Below, in pieces: positions 1 through 7,677 of a stretch of DNA of 35,940 nucleotides (within the stretch, counting starts at the first letter, position 1; each line of letters opens with the position of its first letter). The stretch is from NCBI GenBank assembly GCA_031285845.1, contig JAITVK010000020.1, forward strand, positions 1 to 35,940. The letters run 5' to 3'. The stretch comes from Propionibacteriaceae bacterium. GTDB taxonomy: Bacteria > Actinomycetota > Actinomycetes > Propionibacteriales > Propionibacteriaceae. The translations under genes and the position numbers were made by a program. Below the pieces are notes generated by a model. The model searched no databases. It was not told where the DNA came from and was given only the letters and a program-made list of their open reading frames with translations.

Positions 1-120
1 ACAACCAACCCCACCAACCACATCAGCCAACTCCACACCACCCTCACCACCCCACACCACCAATAGCCAGGTCAAGTCCCGCCACCCAACCCACATCACG
101 ACCCCACCACACACACCGCG
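1..120. other. C/A-rich low-complexity stretch
   Basis: The first 120 bases are very poor in G and T on the plus strand and are built from short units such as CCACC, CACCA and CAACC. The minus strand is correspondingly rich in short GG, GGG and GGGG runs. No convincing protein can be read in it, although it lies just past the end of the decayed NUDIX gene. A transcript leaving that gene on the minus strand would be GU-rich with many G runs; one on the plus strand would be C-rich and G-poor, like a Rho-loading site. Either role is only inference, and the window edge cuts the stretch. Confidence 0.4.
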
Positions 121-143
121 CGTGCCACACTAGGCGGAGCGGT

Positions 144-505
144 TCAACAGGGACGATAGTCGTCGTCCATCGATGCGCGGGTCTTCTCCGGGCCGCCAAT
201 CGCGAGACACAGGAATCGGTTTGAGTTAGGAACAGTACGCCGTCATGGTCCGCCAGGCTGAGCGTCGCGATCCGCGTCAGGCTCGACACCACCGCGAGTT
301 CCTCGAACAATTCCCGTCGAGCGGCCACCTCGATCGCTTCATCTGCTTCCACCGAACAACCAGGCAACATGAAATACGAACGACCGTCCTTGCGTCAATA
401 CAGGAGCGCCACGAAGTGATGGCGGCACAGCAGGACAACGGCGCGCAAACGACAGGTCGCGAGCGACCGCCCCAAAACCTCGCTGGCAACGGAAAGGAAA
501 GTCAT
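144..505 (-). pseudogene. Decayed NUDIX hydrolase gene
   Basis: An ATG at 505..503, with AGGA overlapping the preceding GT2 stop codon, opens a frame reading RLRAVVLL, FVALLY, then an in-frame TGA at 397..395. It continues as RKDGRSYFMLPG and a NUDIX-box-like block, ending ARRELFEEL, near 371 to 310. The usual PGG-x-VE glycine is replaced (PGCSVEADE). Around 200 to 220 the homology jumps frame: GGPEKTRAS followed by DDDYRP resembles the region after the box in many NUDIX proteins, and lies in the next frame, ending at TGA 146..144. One stop, one frameshift and an altered box together mean a dead gene. NUDIX enzymes hydrolyse nucleoside diphosphates linked to other groups; here no product is expected. 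The TAG-to-ATG spacing suggests it was once the last gene of the flippase-GT2 operon. Confidence 0.7.
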
Positions 506-514
506 TATGGAATC

Positions 515-1504
515 CTATCGAGATCGACGAGAGCGCCCGAGATGAATCCGAAACCACTGCGACCCCTGAGCGAGCAGACTCTCGACCCAATGCATCCGGA
601 AGAGCCCATCCCGCGCGAACACCTGGCAGACAGAGATGATCTTCCCCAGTTTCTCAAACTTGCGTGGACGTAGCAGTGTCTCGATCGACTCCCCGAGTCG
701 AAGGTTGTTCGCTTGCGTGGCAAAGCGCTGATTAAGCGCGGACAATTCAGCGGTCGAGAAGTTATCCGTCTGTTTCCAGTCCCTCCTTCTCGCCATCCGG
801 AGTGCATACACACTGGCGACCTTCTGACGCGCCGCCTGCTGATTGGAGATACTCGAACTTCTTAGTCGGTAGGCCATCAGAGGTTTAGTCACCTGGTGGA
901 AGGTCGCGCCTTGGTCAGCCAACCTCATCCACAAATCGAAGTCCTCCGCAGGCTCCATGCATCGGTACCCACCCTCTCTAAGAACGACCTCTCTTCGAAA
1001 CATGACGCTCGAATGATTGACGATGTTTCCATACCGGGGAAGGGGATGACCAGATCGAAAAGTTCGTCGGTCCGTATAGCGCAGCCCACCGTCCTCATTG
1101 ACGAAATCAACCCAGGACCACACCACGTCATATCGGCTCGCGTACTCGACCTCGCATTCAATCCGATCCACGTACGAGATATCATCAGCATCCATTCGAG
1201 CAACGAAGTCTCCGCGACTCAAGAGAATGCCCCGATTGAGCGACCGAGCAAGACCAAGATTCGTTGGATTAGTGATCACTCGAACTCGTGAGTCGTCCAA
1301 TCCCTCAAGATACGCCTCGATGGCAACGTTCGTCGGATCATCGCGGATGATGATGAACTCTAGGTTCCTCCAACTCTGTCCAAGGATCGACCCAATTGCC
1401 TCCGCGACAATCGGAACGTCTTCCTTGTACGTGGACATAACAACTGAGACTAACGGTGCGCGGGTATCGCTTCTACCTTCACTGCTAGTTCCACTCGACA
1501 ACAC
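515..1504 (-). CDS. Family 2 glycosyltransferase
   Basis: A GT-A fold transferase that would add a sugar from a nucleotide donor to the growing lipid-linked oligosaccharide at the cytoplasmic face. The family start PLVSVVMSTYKED lies near residues 17 to 29, and the metal-binding DxD is in MDADD near 104 to 108. The open frame runs back to a TTG at 1546, but this would overlap the flippase by 41 bases. I prefer the GTG at 1504, one base after the flippase stop, with AAAGGA nine bases upstream. The TTG has GAGGTGG close by and remains possible. The gene is about 329 codons, intact, and follows the flippase in one transcription unit. Its sampled GC is clearly lower than in genes right of 9 kb. 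Donor and acceptor cannot be told from sequence. Confidence 0.85.
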   Translation of the reverse strand: MLSSGTSSEGRSDTRAPLVSVVMSTYKEDVPIVAEAIGSILGQSWRNLEFIIIRDDPTNVAIEAYLEGLDDSRVRVITNPTNLGLARSLNRGILLSRGDFVARMDADDISYVDRIECEVEYASRYDVVWSWVDFVNEDGGLRYTDRRTFRSGHPLPRYGNIVNHSSVMFRREVVLREGGYRCMEPAEDFDLWMRLADQGATFHQVTKPLMAYRLRSSSISNQQAARQKVASVYALRMARRRDWKQTDNFSTAELSALNQRFATQANNLRLGESIETLLRPRKFEKLGKIISVCQVFARDGLFRMHWVESLLAQGSQWFRIHLGRSRRSR

Positions 1505-1505
1505 C

Positions 1506-2975
1506 TCAGCCCGTCCTTTCGATGATCCTCCGAACCCACGAAACAATCCACCTCAGGCCACGAGCCACCGCGTGACGAGCTGGTTGTGATGCCGTCATCA
1601 CGACGGCCATCGAGGCCACCCACACAGTCAGGCCCACCAAGTCTGCGCTAACCCAGCCAGGGAACAGCGAGGAATGCAGTGATCGAACGGTGACCATAAC
1701 ACAAGAAGTCCCGAGAAAGAAACCCACAGGTTCCATTGCCACCTTAAGCGCGTCATGCCATCTGACACCAATCCGCGGCATTCCCCAAAAGACGTCGACG
1801 ACCAGAATCATCAATTGCATTAGTACAGCGCATAGACAAACCAAGACAACCGCGTGCCGAGCCACCAAAACGACTAGCGCGACGTATGCGACTCGAGGGA
1901 CGAATTCAGACAGAAAAAGTACCCGCGCTCTGCCGGACACCATCAGCATCCAATACATGATCTGCTGCGCCGTCTGAAGCATGCTTGCGAGAGCTAGCAC
2001 CCCAACGAGAAGGCCGGCACCAACCCAGCGGCCACCGAGGAACACTGTTGTCACGAGATCGCTCGCAGCGACAACCAGGGACAAGCCGAGCGCGCAAGTG
2101 AAAGCGACCGGCCTATACAAACGCCGAAGGCTTGCCAACTGCTTCAGCGGCTCAGCCCCAGCGCGGGCAGCTCGAGGAATCGCCAGTCGACTGAGCGGTG
2201 AGACCAACTGAGTCATGGGCTGTCTGGAGATCTGAAGCGAACGGCTATACAAGCCGACCTCTTCATTCGAATGAAACGACTTCAAGGTCAGCGCATCGAC
2301 ACTTGATGAAACTGCATTCATGAGAGTCGTAAGGAAAAGCACACCACCAAAAGCCACTATGCCTCGAGTGCCTACGCCCCTTTTCGGACGCAATGGAAGC
2401 CAGGGACGGGCGGCGACCACGATCACGAGTCCCACGAGAGCCGCCGCCACTTGCTGAATCACCAGCGCCATCGCGCCAAGCCCCAGTCGAGCCCCAGCAA
2501 GCGCAGACAAAAGTCCCACAGTCGCGCTAATCACCCCAGACAACGCGAGCGGCCCAAAAAGTCCATCCCGCATGAGCCCCACACGATACTGGGCGCCGAT
2601 CCCCGAGATCACAAACACACTCGACATGACACGACAGAGTGACTCCAGCCTCACATCACCATAGAAATACGCGAGTGGGCTGGCGATGGCATTCAGCGCC
2701 AGACACAGCACTCCACCAGCCGCGACATTTATCCAGAAGACATTGGACCTTTGCTCTGCCGAGAGCTCTGCGGCGCGAAGACAGGACTGGGACAAGCCGA
2801 AGTCGCTTAATGTGCTCGCCAGGACGACCACCGAGGTCACAACGGCGACCAACCCGAATGCGGCCGGGTCGAGCGCGCGAGAGAGGACCATCAGGGAAAC
2901 AAACTGAATTCCATACTGAACCCATTGTCCCCCCAGCGTGAAGGCTGCCCCTCGCGCGCCAAAGCTGCTTTTCAC
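1506..2975 (-). CDS. Wzx-like polysaccharide flippase (system B)
   Basis: A polytopic membrane protein of the MOP superfamily that would move undecaprenyl-linked repeat units across the cytoplasmic membrane. The start is GTG 2975 with AAGGGGG six bases upstream; the protein then begins KSSFGARGAAF and has 489 residues. A longer frame reaches 3224 but runs through the divergent neighbouring gene. About a dozen hydrophobic segments are spread along the chain. It is co-linear with the flippase at 11735 to 13204: 32 of the first 60 aligned residues from SFG onward are identical, and GGQW, VLSR and QRSN recur in both. The family normally has about 450 to 500 residues. It shares a short divergent promoter region with the pyruvyl transferase and leads into the GT2. 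The transported glycan is unknown. Confidence 0.9.
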   Translation of the reverse strand: MKSSFGARGAAFTLGGQWVQYGIQFVSLMVLSRALDPAAFGLVAVVTSVVVLASTLSDFGLSQSCLRAAELSAEQRSNVFWINVAAGGVLCLALNAIASPLAYFYGDVRLESLCRVMSSVFVISGIGAQYRVGLMRDGLFGPLALSGVISATVGLLSALAGARLGLGAMALVIQQVAAALVGLVIVVAARPWLPLRPKRGVGTRGIVAFGGVLFLTTLMNAVSSSVDALTLKSFHSNEEVGLYSRSLQISRQPMTQLVSPLSRLAIPRAARAGAEPLKQLASLRRLYRPVAFTCALGLSLVVAASDLVTTVFLGGRWVGAGLLVGVLALASMLQTAQQIMYWMLMVSGRARVLFLSEFVPRVAYVALVVLVARHAVVLVCLCAVLMQLMILVVDVFWGMPRIGVRWHDALKVAMEPVGFFLGTSCVMVTVRSLHSSLFPGWVSADLVGLTVWVASMAVVMTASQPARHAVARGLRWIVSWVRRIIERTG

Positions 2976-2995
2976 ACAACACCCCCTTGACTCCC

Positions 2996-3005
2996 GATTA
3001 TAATC
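2996..3005. promoter_or_regulatory. Palindromic divergent -10 element
   Basis: GATTATAATC is a perfect palindrome in the 36-base gap between the divergent flippase (GTG 2975) and pyruvyl transferase (GTG 3012). It gives the consensus -10 hexamer TATAAT on both strands (plus strand 2999 to 3004, minus strand 3002 to 2997). On the plus strand the GTG starts seven bases after the hexamer and has only a weak Shine-Dalgarno sequence, which fits a leaderless mRNA, a common actinobacterial pattern. No good -35 is seen at 17 bases. The function is inferred. Confidence 0.5.
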
Positions 3006-3011
3006 AGGCCA

Positions 3012-4124
3012 GTGAAAAAACTCTCGTTTACGCCAACCCCGCCATCGAGTCGACAGCCGGTTCAGCTCGAGGACTTTCCGCGCCTTCGGGACCTTTACAC
3101 CAAAGCGAAAACACTTGTCTACCCGCCGATCGCGCCATGGCCCTTGAGTAGACGCGTCTACTCCTGCATGATTCCCACCTATGGAAATCTCGGCGATCTC
3201 GCAATAGCAACGGCCACGCGACAACTTGTTGAGCGCCTGCTGCCGGACGACACACTCATGGAATTGAACGACTCCGACACCATCGCCGGCGCTTTGCCTC
3301 TGCGCCGCGCGCTCAGCGCCAACGACCTCGTCATCCTCCCCGGAGGCGGGAACCTGGGGTCGTCATATCCGAAAGCAGGAGATGAACGACGACTCCTTCT
3401 GGGCGTTCTGCCGAAGAGCCAGCGATGCCTGATTTTCCCGCAGTCTACCGACTATCCACTAACAGCCCGAGGGCGTCGGTTCCTCGCAGCGGATGCCAGA
3501 GCATTCGCGAGACATCGGAACCTCGTAGTCTTCGCCCGCGACTTGCAGAGCTACCAGTTCATCGTGCGGCACTTTGACAACCAAGCTCATCTGGTTCCCG
3601 ACACCGCCCTCGCTCTAGCGATCGACGCCACTCGCCATAGGATTGATCACCCAAAGCGAGCGATCATTAGCCTTCGCAGCGATGACGAGCGCAGACAGGA
3701 CACACCCTCAACGAATCAGGTCATCCTTGAACTGAGACAATCCGGCTACCAGGCGAAGGTCGTGGACACACAGGCGCGAGCACTCACCGCTAACACCCCC
3801 GCTGCGCGACAGAGGGCCGTCACCAGGATGATTGACCTCTACGCGTCTGCGCAGATAGTCATAACTGATCGGCTCCACGGGATGATCTTCGCAGCAATCG
3901 CCGGAACGCCGGCAGTTGTCTTCGATAATGCGAACTCAAAGGTACGACACTTCTTCGATTCCTGGTCGCATGGCCTACAGGGGGTGATACCTTGTTGGAA
4001 CGACTCGACTCTCGAGCGTCATCTGACATCAATTCCATTCACCAACACAGAACCGCCAGACTGGGCGACCGATTTTGCGCCTCTCATCGCAGCCATGACC
4101 TGCGCGGTCAAGCCCCGGGAGTAG
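3012..4124 (+). CDS. Polysaccharide pyruvyl transferase family protein
   Basis: Enzymes of this family (PF04230, CsaB/WcaK type) transfer pyruvate from phosphoenolpyruvate to a sugar, making a ketal that adds negative charge to the polysaccharide. Family signatures are visible: GNLGD at residues 58 to 62, PGGGNLG at 110 to 116, the block FARDLQSY, and near the C-terminus DRLHGMIFAAIAGTP followed by FDNANSKV. Length 370 residues, usual for the family. The start is GTG at 3012; a TATAAT hexamer ends eight bases upstream, so the mRNA may be leaderless. It begins the plus-strand trio with a GT4 and an EpsG-like polymerase. Some family members carry out other reactions, so pyruvylation is likely but not proven. 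Confidence 0.85.
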   Translation: MKKLSFTPTPPSSRQPVQLEDFPRLRDLYTKAKTLVYPPIAPWPLSRRVYSCMIPTYGNLGDLAIATATRQLVERLLPDDTLMELNDSDTIAGALPLRRALSANDLVILPGGGNLGSSYPKAGDERRLLLGVLPKSQRCLIFPQSTDYPLTARGRRFLAADARAFARHRNLVVFARDLQSYQFIVRHFDNQAHLVPDTALALAIDATRHRIDHPKRAIISLRSDDERRQDTPSTNQVILELRQSGYQAKVVDTQARALTANTPAARQRAVTRMIDLYASAQIVITDRLHGMIFAAIAGTPAVVFDNANSKVRHFFDSWSHGLQGVIPCWNDSTLERHLTSIPFTNTEPPDWATDFAPLIAAMTCAVKPRE

Positions 4125-4311
4125 CCCCATTTCCGGCCTGCGATCAGAACACCGATTCACGACACTCTCACTGGCCTTTCACAACGAGTCTCCGGACCCC
4201 TCGCAACCCCGGACCCTTCCATCAAGGAAGAGCACGTGGTATTGTGGGTTTACGTGAAGTCACTGACGCCAACGTCTCAGCAACTCTCCACCATCCAGGG
4301 GGTGCGAACGA

Positions 4312-5343
4312 TTGTCAACAGTATTGCACGTGCTCTCTAGCTCCCGCTTTGGTGGAGCCGAGCGGGTGGTGCTGACTATTGCCAGCCTAGATCCGGATCG
4401 GACTCACATTTACTGCAGCCCTCCCGGTCTTATCCGACGTCAAGTTCAATCAGCCGGGGTGCCCTATGCGCCCATTACCGCACCCACCCCGTCAGAAATA
4501 CTGAGGGTGTCATCGTCAATCCAGCCGGAGATCATTCAGGCCCATGACGTGCGGGCGGGTGTCGCCGTGGGACTCGCTCTTGGCATTCGGCGACACCGAC
4601 CGCGCCTTCTCTGGCATCTGCACAGCAGCGACCCTGCGATGAGTCATCTCACCATGAGGTCTTTGGCCTATATCATCATGCACAGACTATTCGACCAAGT
4701 CGTACTAGTAACCCCTGCACAGCAATCGTCATTCTGGCTACCTCAAACAATGCGATCTGCGGTCGTTCTTCCCAACATCGTCGACCCGAACCGCATCGTC
4801 ATGAGCCGCGAGAAGAGGTGGGACTTGGCCTACCTCGGTCGCTTCTCTCCCGAAAAGCGACCAGACACCTTTGTGGAGATTGTGGAGCGAGTTCACCGAG
4901 AACGCCCAGACCTTCGTTCGGTCATGATTGGAGACGGACCCCTCAGCGCGAGCATCAAAGGTCAGGTCGCTGCTTGGCACCTAGACAACGTCATTGATGT
5001 GGTTGGTTTCCAACCACATCCTGAACGGTTCTTGGCTGAGTCAAGAATCTGCCTAGTGACTTCGCGGTTCGAGGGGTCTCCAGTTTCCGTCATGGAGGCT
5101 TTGCTCGCAGGCGTTCCCGTGATCGGCCCTGACGTGGGCGGAATGGCCGATCTCATCGATCCATCGGTCGGCCACCTCAGCACCGGCACGGCAGACACGG
5201 TTCAACAATGCCTCAGGCTTCTGGGGGATCCCGAGGCCCTCGACACGTTGAGCAGCGCTGCCCATAAGAAGGCGCTGGAGCGAAATGATGCGTCACACTT
5301 CCGTGCAATACTGAACCGCCTATACGCGCCTGAACGGGCTTGA
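4312..5343 (+). CDS. Family 4 glycosyltransferase
   Basis: A GT-B retaining transferase predicted to use a nucleotide sugar in oligosaccharide assembly. The N-terminal acceptor domain has the GGAERVVL loop near residue 14, and the donor domain opens with LAYLGRFSPEKRP. The E-x7-E motif of GT4 is in FEGSPVSVMEALLAGVPVIG. The chosen start is TTG at 4312, with an AGGGGG ribosome site nine bases upstream; no ATG in frame gives a full GT-B N-terminus. 343 residues is short for GT4 but both domains are complete. A 187-base gap separates it from the pyruvyl transferase, with nothing recognisable inside, and 128 bases separate it from the EpsG-like gene. Substrates cannot be assigned. Confidence 0.85.
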   Translation: MSTVLHVLSSSRFGGAERVVLTIASLDPDRTHIYCSPPGLIRRQVQSAGVPYAPITAPTPSEILRVSSSIQPEIIQAHDVRAGVAVGLALGIRRHRPRLLWHLHSSDPAMSHLTMRSLAYIIMHRLFDQVVLVTPAQQSSFWLPQTMRSAVVLPNIVDPNRIVMSREKRWDLAYLGRFSPEKRPDTFVEIVERVHRERPDLRSVMIGDGPLSASIKGQVAAWHLDNVIDVVGFQPHPERFLAESRICLVTSRFEGSPVSVMEALLAGVPVIGPDVGGMADLIDPSVGHLSTGTADTVQQCLRLLGDPEALDTLSSAAHKKALERNDASHFRAILNRLYAPERA

Positions 5344-5471
5344 TGTGAGGCAATCACAGCGACAGGATTCCAGCCCTGGCGATATCTCTAACGATCCCGT
5401 GCGCCATGATTCACCGTCCCGGGTCACACCCTGCCTGGCCCATCGCCTTGCCATGAACAAGGTGGGCCCCC

Positions 5472-6656
5472 GTGAATAACGCCTTTGACCTGGCCCTCTA
5501 CTTCTCTGTGGTCGCTTTGTCTTGCATGTGTCTGCGATTGGCACTATCGGTCTCATCCACCCAGAAGGCGATGCGACGCGGGATTCTCTTGCTCGCCTGG
5601 GTGATACCTGGAGTTTTCTACTCACTGAAATACACGACGCTAGAAAACGCTGACTACGGACGATACATCGAGCTTAGCCAAGGAGTAGCCGAACTAAGCC
5701 TTGATGAGTACCTCACTCTTGACACGCCTTACAAACTCGAGTCTTCCTTTTGGCTATTGGCGCGCCTATCCTGGCGATTGACCTCGGGACCGTACCTTAT
5801 CTTTGCCGCATACTACCTCCTGACAGTAGCCTGTTTCCTCCTCGGGATCTGTGCCCTACGCAATCTGTCGGCAATTCAGAAGTCATCCCTGTGGATGTTT
5901 GTCCTGCTCACCGTGATTCCGTTCGGACTGAGTGGAGCACGAGCCCTCCTCGCCACGAGCCTGGTCTTCTTCGCTGCCGTGAAGATCTTTCAGGGGCGCT
6001 ATGTCCAGTTCGTCGCATTGTCCGCAGTTGCGGCTTTCTTCCACGCTTCCTCCCTCGTCGCCTCTGTCATCGTCTTCCTGGCGGCGGTGTCGACATCCCG
6101 TAAAACACATCGATTGTCCCGCTCGCTGTTAGCCTGCTTAGCCCTGGGGGTTGGAGGAGTGGGCCTGGCTTCGCAACTCACTTATGGCACATTGTTCGGT
6201 CTTCTGAATCGAATTCCTCTTCTCGGGAAGTACACGGCTTACGAATCTGTCATTGACCCCGATTCCGCGATTCCATCGCTGTCCGCCGTCCTGCCCTATG
6301 TCGCCGCCCAAACCGGGGCGAAGGCACTCCTACTCCTGTTCGTCGTGGCGCTCTGCCTCTCCCACGAAAAGGAGGATTACTTCATCGACAGCCCCACGCT
6401 TCGACTGCTGGTCTTGTCATCTCTTGCTATCGCGTTCACCTTGGTCAGCGCATTCGCCAGAATTGGTCAGCTACTGTATCCCTTGCTCGGAGTCTGCCTG
6501 TATTGTTTGCCCAAGCGCAGATCCCACGACGAAGCGAAAATCAGTCCCATCGACCTGACACTCGCAGCGTACTCAATCACTTACTTTTGCGCATTTGTGC
6601 TCATTGCGAACTGGACCGGTTTCTTCCCATTTAGCTTCATCTGGGAGCACGACTAG
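5472..6656 (+). CDS. EpsG-like polysaccharide polymerase
   Basis: A multi-spanning membrane protein of about ten hydrophobic segments. The features match the EpsG family: ADYGRYIE after the first loop near residue 60, LSGARALLATSLVFFA in the middle, and a downstream FFHASSLVAS. EpsG-type proteins are thought to act like Wzy, joining repeat units on the outer side of the membrane. The start is GTG 5472 with AAGGTGG about six bases upstream. Length 394 residues, slightly longer than many members. The last 20 bases overlap the convergent GT14 gene end to end. It is the likely polymerase partner of the flippase at 1506 to 2975, because they share the low-GC segment. The sequence is variable in this family, so the assignment rests on topology plus these few motifs. 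Confidence 0.78.
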   Translation: MNNAFDLALYFSVVALSCMCLRLALSVSSTQKAMRRGILLLAWVIPGVFYSLKYTTLENADYGRYIELSQGVAELSLDEYLTLDTPYKLESSFWLLARLSWRLTSGPYLIFAAYYLLTVACFLLGICALRNLSAIQKSSLWMFVLLTVIPFGLSGARALLATSLVFFAAVKIFQGRYVQFVALSAVAAFFHASSLVASVIVFLAAVSTSRKTHRLSRSLLACLALGVGGVGLASQLTYGTLFGLLNRIPLLGKYTAYESVIDPDSAIPSLSAVLPYVAAQTGAKALLLLFVVALCLSHEKEDYFIDSPTLRLLVLSSLAIAFTLVSAFARIGQLLYPLLGVCLYCLPKRRSHDEAKISPIDLTLAAYSITYFCAFVLIANWTGFFPFSFIWEHD

Positions 6657-7668
6657 AGTACGCTTCCCGAATCCTCCGAACGATGCTCACATCGACCGTC
6701 GAATCAAACTTCCGAGCGAATAACGCACTGGACCCTCGTATCTCTTCAAAATCATTCCCCCGAAAAACGTATGGTCCACCCCTACTCCAGTCAATAAGCC
6801 GCTGACTACTCGGCAGCGCGCCGGGACCCGGCGGATAGTAGAGCCTGTCCCGAAATCGTGAGTTATCAACAATCGTTTGCATGATGACTTCATCGCAACA
6901 ATAGGTTGAGGCGAACACCTTTCTAGCCCATGCCTGCCTTGAGACCACATGCCGCGCCAGATCATCGGTGATGGTAAACCAATTCCCGCCCTTCTGAAAC
7001 TCAATGCCGCGGTTCCTGTCCACCCCCACCCACTTCTGCAGCGCGACACCAACATGATTCACCCCGCGAGCTAGTCGGCTTCGTCGGGGGTCAATCGCGC
7101 GCAAGAGCGGGTAGTAATACCGCACCCGATCCCAATGCTCGAAGGTCCACCCAGCGAACTGGACGAACTCTTTACCACGATTCTGAGACAAGAACTGACG
7201 GATGGTCTCCTGCGTCTGGATCGGGAGATCCTGGCCAGATAGCAGATGGTAATAGTCATGAAACCCGACGTCGGTCGCCAGGCGCAAGAGCAAGAACTCC
7301 GCCCGGATCTGACTATCCCCACCCCAGCGCACATTGGTCCGCTGAGTATGGAAAACCCGTGCCCACCGCACAGCTCTGCTGATCGCCGACTCCAGGTAGC
7401 GGCGATTCTTCACATCCATGTGCACAAACAGATCGTTCCCCGGATAGTCCAGCATGTCGATCAAAGTCCAAAAGACCTCGTCATCCTTATGCGCCAGAAT
7501 CAGGAACGCCTGACGATCCATGGCTGAGGCCCGACCATCGCCGCCACCCTTCGACGATCCGCTGAGCGCCGCGCCAAGAACCACATCGCTTTTGACACCC
7601 ACCCCCTGAGTCACGTCCCGTGCTGGCAGCCCGCGCGAGTCCAGACGCCTGGCTTCTGATACACCCAT
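6637..7668 (-). CDS. GT14 beta-1,6-N-acetylglucosaminyltransferase-like, copy 1
   Basis: Resembles core-2/I-branching enzymes (GT14), which in animals add branching GlcNAc or xylose; bacterial members are mostly uncharacterised and sit in surface-polysaccharide loci. The homologous part begins at RQAFLILAHKDDEVF near residue 52 and includes LFVHMD, VRWGGDSQIRAE, YHLLSGQDLPIQTQ and, later, GGNWFTITDDLARHV and CCDEVIMQT. In 102 aligned residues it matches the next gene upstream at 60. The start is placed at ATG 7668 (a GTG lies just before), ten bases from the stop of the upstream copy. A non-conserved leader of about 50 residues precedes the domain, so ATG 7521 at MDRQAF is a real alternative. 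The 3' end overlaps the convergent EpsG-like gene by 20 bases. Confidence 0.83.
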   Translation of the reverse strand: MGVSEARRLDSRGLPARDVTQGVGVKSDVVLGAALSGSSKGGGDGRASAMDRQAFLILAHKDDEVFWTLIDMLDYPGNDLFVHMDVKNRRYLESAISRAVRWARVFHTQRTNVRWGGDSQIRAEFLLLRLATDVGFHDYYHLLSGQDLPIQTQETIRQFLSQNRGKEFVQFAGWTFEHWDRVRYYYPLLRAIDPRRSRLARGVNHVGVALQKWVGVDRNRGIEFQKGGNWFTITDDLARHVVSRQAWARKVFASTYCCDEVIMQTIVDNSRFRDRLYYPPGPGALPSSQRLIDWSRGGPYVFRGNDFEEIRGSSALFARKFDSTVDVSIVRRIREAYSSRAPR

Positions 7669-7677
7669 CACAGCCCG

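Noticed and set aside
245-673. A 142-residue plus-strand frame over the NUDIX remnant
   Set aside because: It is antisense to the decayed NUDIX gene and the end of the GT2, with no family motif.
515-1546. GT2 start at TTG 1546
   Set aside because: It would overlap the flippase by 41 bases, and the GTG at 1504 has a better placed ribosome site. Not excluded.
2987-3004. TTGACT followed by TATAAT as a classical promoter
   Set aside because: Only six bases separate the two hexamers, far too short for sigma-70-type recognition. The TATAAT alone is kept.
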